NCBI RefSeq assembly: GCF_900167335.1
Contig: NZ_FUXI01000008.1
Coordinates: 1 to 44,649, forward strand
From: Pilibacter termitis
GTDB taxonomy: Bacteria > Bacillota > Bacilli > Lactobacillales > Streptococcaceae
Direction of reading: 5' to 3'
Length of the DNA stretch: 44,649 nucleotides
A program made the translations under genes and the position numbers. This document shows positions 15,193 through 24,368 of the stretch, piece by piece. The notes under the pieces were generated by a model. It ran no database searches, was not told the origin of the DNA, and saw only the letters and a program-made list of their open reading frames with translations. The stretch's first letter is position 1. Every line of letters starts with the position of its first letter.

Positions 15193-16137
15193 TTACTCTA
15201 AAATATTCTCTATGGTCACATTTACCGTCATTTGACCTAATTGTGTAATTTGCGTTAAATCAATTTTTTCGCCGTTCAATGTCATTTTTACATTGTCTTC
15301 ACTGTGTTCTACATAATACCTCGTAGCAGAGTTGTAGACTTCAAATTTAATCGAAAAGACTTTGCTTTTTTCAAGTTGTTCCTTATTCAGCACAAGCTCT
15401 CCTGTTGTTCCTTTGATTGCTGTGCTACCATTTGGATAGTTTGCCACACTTGTACTTGGTGGACTTGCCACATAGGCTAAGGCAACGCCTTGTTTCGTTT
15501 CAATCGAAAGTTTCAATGGAAGTTTGACGTTTTTCGCAGTCATATCCATCTCAAGAGGCGTTACATTGTCAACATTCAATGAAAAAGGCTCTGCTTGTGT
15601 TGAGGATGTTGTCGAACTGCTTGATGATGTACTTTCCGTTGTCTCGCTTGAAGTTTCGCTACTCGATGAAGAAGTCGAAATCAAATTATCCACTTTAAAA
15701 GAGGAATTTGTAAACGAGGAGGAATTATTGTTGCTAGACACCATGATATAAATCACGCCACCCAAGATTGAAATTGCCAAAAAGGACAAAATAATCAACG
15801 GTAAAAAATTCGATTTTCCCTCATGTTTCCCTCCACGTTTTGTGGTTACTTCTTGGAAAACAGGCTCTTCCTCAGCTATTTCTTCTACTTCTCTCTCTGG
15901 AGCTTTTCCTTCAAAAATATCTACCATTTCTTGAGCGTTAAGCCCTACGGCATTGGCGTATTGTCGGATAAATGCCTTGGCATAAAACAACCCCGGCAAC
16001 GCATCATAATCATCTATTTCCAACGCCTCTAAAAAGCGTACTTGTACTTTTGAAATTTGCTGAACTTCCATCAGCGACATACCACGCTCTAAGCGTGCTT
16101 GTTGTAATCTTTCTCCCACAGTAAGATTATTTCTCAC
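15193..16137 (-). CDS. rodZ: RodZ/YmfM-like HTH membrane protein
   Basis: The protein begins at a GTG and has 314 residues. An N-terminal Xre-type HTH occupies about 1-75 (LTVGERLQQARLERGMSLMEVQQISKVQVRFLEALE), a membrane helix lies near 112-134 (FLPLIILSFLAISILGGVIYIMV), a Ser/Thr-rich linker follows (about 135-185), and the C-terminal DUF4115-type beta domain ends the protein. This is the RodZ architecture: a cytoplasmic domain that contacts the MreB cytoskeleton and an outside domain, involved in cell elongation. Many Lactobacillales are ovoid and lack MreB, so the partner here is uncertain. Neighbours ymfI, ymfH and ymfF agree with the usual order. Confidence 0.9.
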   Translation of the reverse strand: MRNNLTVGERLQQARLERGMSLMEVQQISKVQVRFLEALEIDDYDALPGLFYAKAFIRQYANAVGLNAQEMVDIFEGKAPEREVEEIAEEEPVFQEVTTKRGGKHEGKSNFLPLIILSFLAISILGGVIYIMVSSNNNSSSFTNSSFKVDNLISTSSSSSETSSETTESTSSSSSTTSSTQAEPFSLNVDNVTPLEMDMTAKNVKLPLKLSIETKQGVALAYVASPPSTSVANYPNGSTAIKGTTGELVLNKEQLEKSKVFSIKFEVYNSATRYYVEHSEDNVKMTLNGEKIDLTQITQLGQMTVNVTIENILE

Positions 16138-16176
16138 GTTCTCACACTCTCTTATCTATTTTCCACACAGGGAACA

Positions 16177-16896
16177 TTACCATCCACCATTGATGTCCAA
16201 TGTCGCTCCTGTAATATACTCGGCATCATCTGTCGTTAAAAAATAGACCAACGAGGCAATTTCTTCTGCTTTTGCTAATCGCCCCTTTGGGATTTCCATT
16301 TTCAACTCATGTATTTCTTCTTCTGTAAATTCTTCATTCATCTTCGTTGCAACTGCACCAGCTGCCACAACATTTACGGTAATATTCCGTGAGGCAATTT
16401 CTTTGGCATAGCTTTTGGCAAATCCAGACTGTCCCGCTTTCATCGCACTATATACCGTCTCCATTGCACTTCCCTTGCTGCCGTAAATACTCCCGATGAA
16501 AACAATTCTTCCCGACCCATTTTGAGCAAGTTTGTCCTCTAACTTTTGGCATAGTAGCATAGGTGTTTTCAAATGCACCTGCCACAACTCATTCATTTGG
16601 TCACTTGTCACATTTTGCAACAAATTGTAATGCGTGCATCCACTTGCAAATACAAGTACATCCACTTGAAAAAGGTGGCTTAAAAATCCTGCTATTTCTT
16701 CTTCATTACACATATCTAAGCATACCATAAAAAAGTCTTGTTTGGGGTACTTCTTTTGAACTTCTTCAATGATTTTTAAAACTTTTTTTTCGTTACGACG
16801 ATAATGCAGAACAACCGAGTATCCTTGGTGAGCAAATTTACGAACAATCGCACTTCCTATGTCTCCACTTGCCCCCATGACGAGTGCTGTTTTCAT
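16177..16896 (-). CDS. ymfI: SDR oxidoreductase, YmfI-like (EF-P 5-aminopentanone reductase)
   Basis: The 239-residue protein is a classical short-chain dehydrogenase: VMGASGDIG (6-14), Ser136 in FIGSIYGSKG, Tyr149/Lys153 in YSAMK, and a C-terminal ITGATLDINGGW. It is FabG-like in sequence, but its position after ymfH and before rodZ identifies it with Bacillus subtilis YmfI, reported to reduce the 5-aminopentanone group on elongation factor P. Substrate assignment rests on this gene order. The start overlaps the stop of ymfH in ATGA. Confidence 0.85.
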   Translation of the reverse strand: MKTALVMGASGDIGSAIVRKFAHQGYSVVLHYRRNEKKVLKIIEEVQKKYPKQDFFMVCLDMCNEEEIAGFLSHLFQVDVLVFASGCTHYNLLQNVTSDQMNELWQVHLKTPMLLCQKLEDKLAQNGSGRIVFIGSIYGSKGSAMETVYSAMKAGQSGFAKSYAKEIASRNITVNVVAAGAVATKMNEEFTEEEIHELKMEIPKGRLAKAEEIASLVYFLTTDDAEYITGATLDINGGW

Positions 16897-18206
16897 TTTC
16901 TATCACCTCGTGGCAATATTACAAAACTCGTGAAATACTCTGGATTTAAAAAGGCTTTTCCATATTTTTCCACGTCTGCAAGCGTCAATTCTTCGATAAC
17001 TTCTGGCAAATCAAAAAGCGTAATTTCACCAAAAAGGCTTTGTGAAAATTGGTTGGCGATAAACTCAAGCGAATTAAGTGATTGGAAATATTTCCCTAAC
17101 ATCCTTTTCTTCAAAAGAGCCAATTTTTCCTCGGTAAATTCTGGACTTTCGTCAAAATGCTCAAAAATTCTCTGCACTTCTTGGATTGCTTTGTGATAAT
17201 TTTCGCTATCGCCTGATACAGAAAAGAAATGAAACCCTCTATCTAGGCTAAATTCTTCATCAAACGTATCATCAATAATCCCCGCCTCGTAAAGATGTAA
17301 ATAATGCTCGGAAGAATGGCTGAAAAGCAATTGCCCAATCGCTGAAATCGAAAGTTTGTACTTCAAAAGTTCTCGTTCACATTCTGGCAGATTATCCACA
17401 CCTTTTTGCCCGAAAATAAACTTAGGACGAACGACTTCCATTTCAATTTCACGATGAGAAAGAACTTCGCTCGTTTCATTTATCTCACTACGCAAAATTT
17501 CTTTCTGCTGAATAAATGATTTTTCCGCTTGATTTTCACGAATGAAATGGAGCATTTCGTTTTCATCAAAATTCCCTACGACAAACAACGTCATGTTGCT
17601 TGGGTGGTAAAATGTTTCATAGCATTTATACAAATCATCAGCTGTAATTTCTTGAATACTTGCAACGGTTCCTGCAATATCAATGGAAATCGACGTTTCT
17701 GGATAAAGATTTTGCAATAAGCCAAAAAATAATCGCCAGTTTGCATCATCTTGATACATTTGAATTTCTTGTGCAATAATTCCTTTTTCCTTATCCACAC
17801 TTTCTTTCGTAAAATAAGGAGTTTGCACAAAATCCAACAATAGCTTCAAATTTTCATAGACATTGCTCGTAGCATGGAACAAATAGCTCGTTTTTGAGAA
17901 CGTTGTAAACGCATTGCTGCTCGCTCCTTGCATGGAAAATTTTTGGAAAACATCTCCGTCCTCTTTTTCAAATAACTTATGCTCCAAAAAATGTGCAATT
18001 CCGTCTGGTACACGTTCCATTTCCGTTGAAGTAAGTGGCACAAATTCATTGTCAATTGATCCATAATTTGTCGTGAATACCGCATAAACCTTGTGAAAAT
18101 CACGTTTTGGCAAGAAATACACTTGCAACCCATTCTCAAATTTTTCTACGAATAATACCTCATTAATTTTTTTATAACTCTTACTCTCCAAGTCCTTCGC
18201 CCTCAC
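16893..18206 (-). CDS. ymfH: M16-family zinc peptidase, YmfH-like
   Basis: This 437-residue protein is a pitrilysin-type peptidase half with the inverted zinc motif HFLEH (about residues 92-96) followed by EKEDGDVFQKFSM, and the distal Glu expected about 75 residues on. The N-terminal segment (ENGLQVYFLPKRDFHKVYAVFTTNYGS) and C-terminal M16 domain are typical. It overlaps ymfF by 26 bases. The GTG start at 18206 has AAGGAA immediately before it; a TTG nine bases to the right in the gene (18194) has a better-spaced GAGGG, so the exact start is open. It probably forms a heterodimer with YmfF. Confidence 0.9.
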   Translation of the reverse strand: MRAKDLESKSYKKINEVLFVEKFENGLQVYFLPKRDFHKVYAVFTTNYGSIDNEFVPLTSTEMERVPDGIAHFLEHKLFEKEDGDVFQKFSMQGASSNAFTTFSKTSYLFHATSNVYENLKLLLDFVQTPYFTKESVDKEKGIIAQEIQMYQDDANWRLFFGLLQNLYPETSISIDIAGTVASIQEITADDLYKCYETFYHPSNMTLFVVGNFDENEMLHFIRENQAEKSFIQQKEILRSEINETSEVLSHREIEMEVVRPKFIFGQKGVDNLPECERELLKYKLSISAIGQLLFSHSSEHYLHLYEAGIIDDTFDEEFSLDRGFHFFSVSGDSENYHKAIQEVQRIFEHFDESPEFTEEKLALLKKRMLGKYFQSLNSLEFIANQFSQSLFGEITLFDLPEVIEELTLADVEKYGKAFLNPEYFTSFVILPRGDRK

Positions 18207-19458
18207 TTCCTTCTAAAAAGAATATCGCTGATAATTTCAATGCTCTTGCGATTTCAACAACCATTTCTTTACTTACCGCATCAATTTGCGTTAGCCATTG
18301 TTCTTTCTCTCGATTGACAAACGGCATTTTTCTCTTCATAAATGCTTCTTCTATCAATGTTGAAGACGAGTCTTGACTGAGTAAAAAGGCATTTTTTAGC
18401 ATTTCCTTTGTCTGCAATAATTCAAGGTCGCCAACATTTCCAAGTTTGATGCTCTCAAGTTCTTTGTGAATGAGATGTAGCACCTTTTTCCGATTTTTCC
18501 CGTCAATTCCCGTTTGAATGGTAAATAAACCACGGAAACTGTCAAAACTCGAGCTTGCATAGTACGCCATGCTCTCTTTTTCACGAATATTTAAAAACAA
18601 CCTAGAATGTGCGAAACCGCCAAAAATCCCGTTAAACACTTGTAGAGCATAATACTCCTTGCTGTCAAATTTGACAGGCATACGATAGGCAAGATTGAGT
18701 TTGCTTTGTGAAAGTTTTTCTTGCTTTGCCCCTTCACGTATGATATTGCTCTCTTCTGGCGAAAAATAAAGAGACACTGGTGTGAGCAAACGGTCAACAA
18801 AAGGCATTTTGGAAAATGCTTGAATCATCTCATTTTCTTCGACGTCACCTGCGACAATAATATCCACCTCATCTGTGGAGAGCATTTCACGATAGTAAGA
18901 AAACATCTCCTCACTCGTCAATTTTTCCAAATCTTCACTTCTGCCAATACTTGACATTGCCTGCTCGCCTGCATTGTGAAAAAATAGCTCGTTAAGTTTG
19001 AGACTGGCGAAATATTGCTTGTCCTCACGCATGGAATCCAAATATTGCATTAAGTTTTGCTTTTCAATTTCAAAAGTTTTTTCGTCAAATTTTCCATTAT
19101 ATGCGTTCGGTTTGAAAAGTAATTCTTGCAAAAATGCAAGAGCATCTTCCAATACACCTTTTTCTTCCAAATATTTATCATTGACAACAGATAATGCTAC
19201 GTTGAAAAAATGCAATTGACCTTTTCTAGTCACGTACATATTGATACTCGCACCGTATAGCGATGATAACTTTTGAGCAATCGCCGTCTGTGTAGGGTAA
19301 TTTTTGCTATTCGTTTCAAGCAAACTTGTCAATAACGCACGCTTGCTCACCACTTCTTCCGTCAATTTCGTTTGAAAACGAAGTAAAATACGAATCGTTT
19401 TAAATTTTTGTGTCGGCACAACCGATAAATAAATTCCATTTCTTAATTGAATACTCAT
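18181..19458 (-). CDS. ymfF: M16-family inactive peptidase-like protein, YmfF-like
   Basis: The 425-residue protein shares the two-domain M16 fold with its neighbour (SRLFLNIREKESMAYYASSSFDSFRGLFTIQTGI is the characteristic C-domain stretch) but has no HxxEH, so it should be the non-catalytic partner. M16B proteases commonly pair an active and an inactive subunit. It is the first gene of the ymfF-ymfH-ymfI-rodZ group. In related bacteria such pairs process small peptides; here no peptide gene is adjacent. Confidence 0.88.
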   Translation of the reverse strand: MSIQLRNGIYLSVVPTQKFKTIRILLRFQTKLTEEVVSKRALLTSLLETNSKNYPTQTAIAQKLSSLYGASINMYVTRKGQLHFFNVALSVVNDKYLEEKGVLEDALAFLQELLFKPNAYNGKFDEKTFEIEKQNLMQYLDSMREDKQYFASLKLNELFFHNAGEQAMSSIGRSEDLEKLTSEEMFSYYREMLSTDEVDIIVAGDVEENEMIQAFSKMPFVDRLLTPVSLYFSPEESNIIREGAKQEKLSQSKLNLAYRMPVKFDSKEYYALQVFNGIFGGFAHSRLFLNIREKESMAYYASSSFDSFRGLFTIQTGIDGKNRKKVLHLIHKELESIKLGNVGDLELLQTKEMLKNAFLLSQDSSSTLIEEAFMKRKMPFVNREKEQWLTQIDAVSKEMVVEIARALKLSAIFFLEGSEGEGLGE

Positions 19459-19615
19459 AATTTCACGCCTCTCAAGAATGCTCTTGTCCTTTTCATATGG
19501 TTCTTCTGAAATAATTTTTTAGAGAACCTCTTTATTCATTATACTGTTTTTTCCTCAAAAAACACATTCTAAGGGGAAGAAATTCATAATATTTTTCTCT
19601 GAGGAAAATGTTTTA

Positions 19616-19621
19616 TATAAT
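19616..19621 (+). promoter_or_regulatory. -10 element of mscL
   Basis: A perfect TATAAT lies 67 bases before the mscL start codon. The -35 position (19593-19598) reads TTTCTC, a weak match, so the promoter may be modest or assisted. Confidence 0.5.
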
Positions 19622-19687
19622 AGAATTAGCTAGAAAATAAACGGAGGGTTTTTAATCCTTCTCTACCAATATTTTGGAGGTATTCAA

Positions 19688-20095
19688 ATGATTAAAGAGT
19701 TTAAAGAATTTATTATGCGTGGAAATGTCGTTGACTTGGCAATTGGGGTGGTCATTGGTGGTGCTTTTACAGCCATTGTGAAATCTATTGTGGACGGATT
19801 GATTACACCGCTTGTCGCTCTTGTTATCAAAGCATTTACAGGTAGTAAAGATACGAATTTTACTGGTTTGAATGTGAAAATAAATGGAATTGATTTTAAT
19901 TTTGGAAGTGTGGTAAGTGCCATTCTTACATTTTTGATTACAGGAATTGTTTTATTTTTCATTGTGAAATCTATCAACAAACTCAAAGCTCTCTCAAGCA
20001 AGGAAGAAGAAGAGGCAACACTTGCTCGCAATGAACTAGACTACTTAGAAGAAATTCGTGATTTACTCGCACAAAATATAGAGAAAAAAGATTAA
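19688..20095 (+). CDS. mscL: Large-conductance mechanosensitive channel
   Basis: MscL opens under membrane tension to release solutes during osmotic downshock. The 135-residue protein has the family N-terminus IKEFKEFIMRGNVVDLAIGVVIGGAF, first helix with the gate region, a loop with GLNVKINGIDFNFG, the second helix (about 75-97) and the cytoplasmic coiled tail with LEEIRDLL. The start follows TTGGAGG at good spacing. It stands alone, with its own promoter and a terminator downstream. Confidence 0.97.
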   Translation: MIKEFKEFIMRGNVVDLAIGVVIGGAFTAIVKSIVDGLITPLVALVIKAFTGSKDTNFTGLNVKINGIDFNFGSVVSAILTFLITGIVLFFIVKSINKLKALSSKEEEEATLARNELDYLEEIRDLLAQNIEKKD

Positions 20096-20122
20096 GGATA
20101 CTTCTAAAACTAAGAATATCTT

Positions 20123-20192
20123 GAAGTTCTGCAAATTGTGGAGCAATTGCAGTATACAAGGAAAAACGCAGAACTTCCTGCGTTTTCTTTTT
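20123..20192 (+). terminator. mscL terminator with competing upstream stem
   Basis: AAAACGCAG (20163-20171) pairs with CTGCGTTTT (20178-20186) and runs into TCTTTTTT: an intrinsic terminator. An alternative stem, GAAGTTCTGC (20123-20132) with GCAGAACTTC (20168-20177), uses part of the same sequence, so the two cannot coexist. No plus-strand gene follows closely, so a regulatory role is uncertain. Confidence 0.75.
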
Positions 20193-20318
20193 TCATCGGA
20201 GCATGGGTAATCATGCTCTTTTCGATTTCCGAATGCTACCTCTCAATGAATTTCTTGCATTTTCTTTTTTAGCAGAGCATGAAAAAACAAACGGTTCCTA
20301 CTTTCTTTTCAAATACAT

Positions 20319-20344
20319 AGAGAGCAGACTTTCATCTGCTCTCT
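20319..20344 (-). terminator. Terminator-like hairpin after the WxL operon
   Basis: AGAGAGCAGA (20319-20328) and TCTGCTCTCT (20335-20344) form a perfect 10-bp stem with a 6-base loop, about 55 bases beyond the stop codon of the last WxL gene. The minus-strand tail (ATGTATTTG) is weakly T-rich. An additional hairpin, GAGCATG...CATGCTC, lies near 20199-20220. Confidence 0.6.
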
Positions 20345-20397
20345 AACCCCATTTTATTGCCCAACACAATACCCAGCTTGTCACTGGCATTTATACC

Positions 20398-23001
20398 TTA
20401 CGGCACTATATTCAAATGCCACTCAAGCTCTCCTTGATAATCTCCGTATTCAGGTAGAGTTCTACCGTCAAATTCCATACGGAAAGTGTTTTTGTTGTTC
20501 TTCCAAAGATTTGATAAGTTCCATTCATTTTGTGGCGGAGTAGTTGTGCTCCATCTAGTGCTTTCTAGCACTTTAGAATTTCCATACTGAATGTCTACTT
20601 CCTGATTTGAACTATTCGTTAAAACGAGCGTTGGAGATAGTTCTTTCCCTCTATTATTGGTAAATTTCTTGCTCAACGAAACGGTCAAATTCCATCCTCG
20701 TGTATTAATTTGTGTATCACTAATAATTAAGTTATCTTTGATTGTATCAATTGGTGCTTTCACTTTCGCCGCACTTACTTCAACTGTCCCAAAGTCAAAA
20801 GTCGGTACTTCTTTAATCGTCAATGCCCCTTGGAAAATGTAATAAACGTCTCTATAATTTGGTAAGACTTCTACTAGATTTTCATCTAAGGTGTTGGCAG
20901 AAAGATTTGCTCCGTCTTTAAAGACTGGCACTCTGTAATATTGATTGACAATGCGGTTTACAGTTTGAGAAATATCAACATTGGAATCATTGTTGGCATT
21001 CTTCATGCTGATTCTATCCCCAACTTTATGAGTAATCTTAATTGGAGCGTGCAAGTCATTTCCTAATTCATCAATAAAGTGTACTCTAACTTCACCCGTT
21101 GTCACTTTCCATTTTGCATAAAGATCCATTGTCCCGGGAGTGCTATTGTTCATGGTGTATTGCTGATTTGGAAGATAGTCTTGACCTGACCCGTTAGCTT
21201 GAGTGTTCCAACAAACGAATGTGTATCCTGTTCTTTGCAAAGTCCCTTGACCTGCCATAGTATAAGTCGTTCCATAGCTTATTTGCTGATCTGCAGGAGC
21301 ATTTCCTGAAGTTGCATTATTTCCGTGATACTTAATCAGCACTTGAATTGGTGTCCAGACTGCATAAAGTGTTACATTTGTCGCAGTCTCTTGCCATGTC
21401 GCTTGTTGACCTGCTTGATAACTTCTACCACTGCCGTCTCTTGCCGTATTCCAACCAGTGAAATTGTAACCTGTTTTACTCCAACTTGGTGAACCACTTG
21501 GTGAAACAAAGATTGAGCCAAATGTCGCTGTGTTTGGATTGGTCGGTGCGTTTCCTGAACCACCGTTGAGGTCATACGTGATAGCACTTCTCACTGGTGC
21601 CCACTGGGCATAGAGCGTTACATTTCCTGCTTTCTCTTGCCATGTCGCTTGTTGAGCAGCTTGATAGTTTCTACCGCTACCGTCTCTTGCCGTATTCCAA
21701 CCGGTGAGAGTATAACCTGTCTTACTGATATTGTTGCTATTTGGCGACACAAAGATTGAACCATATGTCGCTGAACTTGGAGCGGTCGGTGTCCTTCCTG
21801 TCCCGCCGTTGAGGTCATACGTGATATTACTTACTACTGGTTTCCACTTCGCATAAAGTGTAACGGCAGAACTACTATTTGTCCATATAATCGAGCTACC
21901 AGCAGAATAATTTGTTCCTGTTCCAGCATTATTTGTATTCCAGCCGTCAAATTGATAGCCATCTTTCACTAGACTCCCTTGATTTGGGAAAGTAAAGGAT
22001 GAATTGAGCGTTGCCGTTTGAGCAGACGGTGCATTCCCAGAAGTCTGTCCATTTCCGTCAAAAGTTACTCTAGTCGTTGGCGGTGGATTGTTACTCCAAA
22101 TCGCATAGAGCGTTACCGTATCCTGTGTCATTGGGAAACTTACCGTTTGGTTTTGCTCAAAATAATATCCTCTATCGTTACTTTCAGTCGCCCAACGTTT
22201 GAAATATTTCCCAGCTGGTGGGGTGAAAGTATTCATCGGTGGAGTAAAGTTTTGACCATAGTTTGCCGTTGTCGGTCCTGTCGGCCCATTTCCTGAACCA
22301 CCATTGGCATCATAGGTAATTCGAGTCGGGTCGTTTATCCCTCTAAATTTCGCCATAAGAACAATAACACTTTGACGATTATGAGGATTTACCAATTGTG
22401 CAGCCGTACTACCGTTGGTATAACCTTTAAATGAATCTGGGTGAAACATTTGTTTATCAATATAGAAGTCTACCCCTCTACCTCTATCCATATTGTAGTC
22501 ATAGTAAATGGTTTCCCCGTCCTGAAGTTTAACCCATGAAGCAAGTCCAGAAGGCAATGACCAATGAGAGAATTTTTGACCTGCTGGAGCCTTATTACTA
22601 GGGTAAGTTTGTAAGACATAACTTGATCCGATAGCAGGAGTAACACCATTTATACTCAATTGTTCATGTTGCTCAGCACGGTGCAAGACATTCCCATTTC
22701 TATCTTCTGCATAGTAAAGTACCCAAAAATCTCCACTCATCGCTCTCGGACGAGGTCGCATGGCTCTGTCTTTCTTTGGTCCAATTATTTGCGGTTCTTC
22801 TTGAGCCATTAACTGCTCAGCAAGCGTTAGCTGTTCTGTTTGACCAATTTCTTGCACTGGCGGAGTGGCTAAATCGTCAGCTTGTACGCTCGTTGATTTT
22901 GCGAATAAAAAGATATTCAACAACAGTGAGAAGAACAGAACTGCTCCTATCTTCTTTCCCGTTTGTATCTTCTTTTCCCTTTCCCTTTTGTAGCTCCACA
23001 T
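20398..23001 (-). CDS. Large WxL-domain surface protein with InlB-type repeats
   Basis: This 867-residue exported protein has a signal peptide (basic start, hydrophobic 18-34, cleavage near QADD), a repeat region and a C-terminal WxL domain. Five Listeria-Bacteroides (InlB B/Flg_new) repeats of about 75-80 residues lie at about 228-305, 309-386, 390-468, 470-550 and 553-632, each with YD.NGG or similar, GY.F.GWNT and VTLYA.W; a diverged unit precedes them. A MucBP-like domain follows (about 633-725). The WxL domain (about 728-867) has GWNLTVSLS and ends LEWHLNIVP. WxL domains bind peptidoglycan non-covalently. It is the last gene of the locus and overlaps the preceding gene by 55 bases. An adhesion role is likely. 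Confidence 0.9.
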   Translation of the reverse strand: MWSYKREREKKIQTGKKIGAVLFFSLLLNIFLFAKSTSVQADDLATPPVQEIGQTEQLTLAEQLMAQEEPQIIGPKKDRAMRPRPRAMSGDFWVLYYAEDRNGNVLHRAEQHEQLSINGVTPAIGSSYVLQTYPSNKAPAGQKFSHWSLPSGLASWVKLQDGETIYYDYNMDRGRGVDFYIDKQMFHPDSFKGYTNGSTAAQLVNPHNRQSVIVLMAKFRGINDPTRITYDANGGSGNGPTGPTTANYGQNFTPPMNTFTPPAGKYFKRWATESNDRGYYFEQNQTVSFPMTQDTVTLYAIWSNNPPPTTRVTFDGNGQTSGNAPSAQTATLNSSFTFPNQGSLVKDGYQFDGWNTNNAGTGTNYSAGSSIIWTNSSSAVTLYAKWKPVVSNITYDLNGGTGRTPTAPSSATYGSIFVSPNSNNISKTGYTLTGWNTARDGSGRNYQAAQQATWQEKAGNVTLYAQWAPVRSAITYDLNGGSGNAPTNPNTATFGSIFVSPSGSPSWSKTGYNFTGWNTARDGSGRSYQAGQQATWQETATNVTLYAVWTPIQVLIKYHGNNATSGNAPADQQISYGTTYTMAGQGTLQRTGYTFVCWNTQANGSGQDYLPNQQYTMNNSTPGTMDLYAKWKVTTGEVRVHFIDELGNDLHAPIKITHKVGDRISMKNANNDSNVDISQTVNRIVNQYYRVPVFKDGANLSANTLDENLVEVLPNYRDVYYIFQGALTIKEVPTFDFGTVEVSAAKVKAPIDTIKDNLIISDTQINTRGWNLTVSLSKKFTNNRGKELSPTLVLTNSSNQEVDIQYGNSKVLESTRWSTTTPPQNEWNLSNLWKNNKNTFRMEFDGRTLPEYGDYQGELEWHLNIVP

Positions 23002-24035
23002 TTTCTTTCACTCTCCTTACGTTTTTTTATTCTTCCTACTATGAATAGCAGGAAAGAAAATATCCCTATTCCTAAAACAATTGGATAAAGAATTTGACTT
23101 TTTTTCGTTTTATTCGGAGATTTACGTTCGTCCACCTCCTTTTTTGTTTTTTCTTTTTTCTTATAAACTACAAAATCCTTTGTAAATGTCCATTCTTTTC
23201 TTTCTTCCTCATTGCTAGGTGTTGTTACTTTGAGGTTATACGTGTAAACCCCCTCAGTTAGCTGTTCATCTAGCTTGAGCAATAAATCATAATATGAATT
23301 AGGGGCAAGTCGTTTTTTCTTTTGGCTAATCTGATAGAGAGGCTCTTGGCTATCTTTTTTCGTTATATACCCCTCATATTCCACGTCTTCGACTATCATA
23401 GGCTGGTCATTTTGAACCTTTGCAATCACACCTTCTGGATAAGTAGGATTTAACCAAACGTCTAGCAAGTTTACATTCACTTCTTCGCATTTCTCGTCAA
23501 CGGTAATCTTGATTCCTTGTGTAATCGTATAGATCGAGCCAATGCCTTCTTGTTTCTTTTTCGAGCGAACTTTAAACTGCCAGCTCCCCAAAATTTCTCC
23601 GCTTGGAATGTCTTTTGGCAAAGTAATTTCAGCAGCTACAACCACCTTAGATTCTTTAGGAATTTTGACTTCTTTTGAAGAAGTTTTTATAACGTCCGTC
23701 AGCTTAACCTTTAAACTTTCATCATAACTTTCTGCGTTCGCATTGTATTCTATTTCACCATTGCGATTGGTGTAGGCGGTGAAAAATTCACTCGTTAAAT
23801 GAAGGTCTTCCTTTGCGGGATTGAATAATTCTAGCTTAATTTCTCTTTTCTCCTCCGGAGACATTAATAAATCAAAATACCCTTCTTCTTCATTTACCTC
23901 TTCGCCTGCTTCCGCTTTGCGAATGGTGAACATTGCTTGTTTATTGGCTAGTGTGATACTCGGGCGAAAAATCATCGACCCGAATATAAGAAACACTAGC
24001 ACCAGCATAAACGAAGACTTTCGTTTTATAAACAT
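22947..24035 (-). CDS. DUF916/DUF3324 (WxL-interacting) membrane protein
   Basis: The 362-residue protein has a signal peptide (1-31), a DUF916 region (about 35-155, FTIRKAEAGEEVNEEEGYFDLLMSPEEKREIKLELFNP), a DUF3324 region (about 160-290, with VQNDQPMIVEDVEYEGYIT) and a C-terminal membrane helix (about 318-337) followed by a basic tail. This is the arrangement of the WxL-locus proteins shown in enterococci to bind WxL domains and host or wall ligands. It overlaps both neighbours (10 bases with the LPXTG gene, 55 with the large WxL gene), implying coupled translation. It is a paralogue of the protein at 24369-25418. Confidence 0.92.
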   Translation of the reverse strand: MFIKRKSSFMLVLVFLIFGSMIFRPSITLANKQAMFTIRKAEAGEEVNEEEGYFDLLMSPEEKREIKLELFNPAKEDLHLTSEFFTAYTNRNGEIEYNANAESYDESLKVKLTDVIKTSSKEVKIPKESKVVVAAEITLPKDIPSGEILGSWQFKVRSKKKQEGIGSIYTITQGIKITVDEKCEEVNVNLLDVWLNPTYPEGVIAKVQNDQPMIVEDVEYEGYITKKDSQEPLYQISQKKKRLAPNSYYDLLLKLDEQLTEGVYTYNLKVTTPSNEEERKEWTFTKDFVVYKKKEKTKKEVDERKSPNKTKKSQILYPIVLGIGIFSFLLFIVGRIKKRKESERKCGATKGKGKRRYKRERR

Positions 24036-24367
24036 TTTTCCTTGTTCTTCTTCCTACTTATATAAACTAAAAAGACAATAAAGAGAATCACCACACCGAC
24101 AATTGTTAAGACCAATCTTCTCGTTTCACCTGTGCTAGGTAAATTTTTTCCAGATGACGCTGTGTTTCCTCCACTTGATGTGGTGCTACTCGAGCTTGAC
24201 GTATTTCCTCCGGAATTGTTTGTTTGTGGAAGTTTTGGTTTGTCCGGTTTTAACGTGCTTTTAAATGTGATATTCCCCGGTGTCGTTTCTGCATTTGTTT
24301 GTGTTACACCCCAAAATAAACAAAATGCAAGTCCAATCAAACCTATGGTTTTCAACACTTTTTTCAT
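24026..24367 (-). CDS. Small LPXTG cell-wall-anchored protein
   Basis: The 113-residue precursor has a signal peptide (1-27), a short region with NITFKSTLKPDKPKLPQTN, a Ser/Gly/Thr-rich stalk, the sortase motif LPSTGE (about 76-81), a hydrophobic helix and a basic tail (RKKNKEK). Sortase A would link it to peptidoglycan. A small LPXTG protein between WxL and DUF916 genes is a regular member of such loci. Start follows CGGAGGGAATAAA. Confidence 0.9.
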   Translation of the reverse strand: MKKVLKTIGLIGLAFCLFWGVTQTNAETTPGNITFKSTLKPDKPKLPQTNNSGGNTSSSSSTTSSGGNTASSGKNLPSTGETRRLVLTIVGVVILFIVFLVYISRKKNKEKCL

Positions 24368-24368
24368 T

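Noticed and set aside
22018-22296. Plus-strand open frames inside the large WxL gene and elsewhere opposite core genes
   Set aside because: They are antisense shadows of well-supported genes with no start signals or family features.
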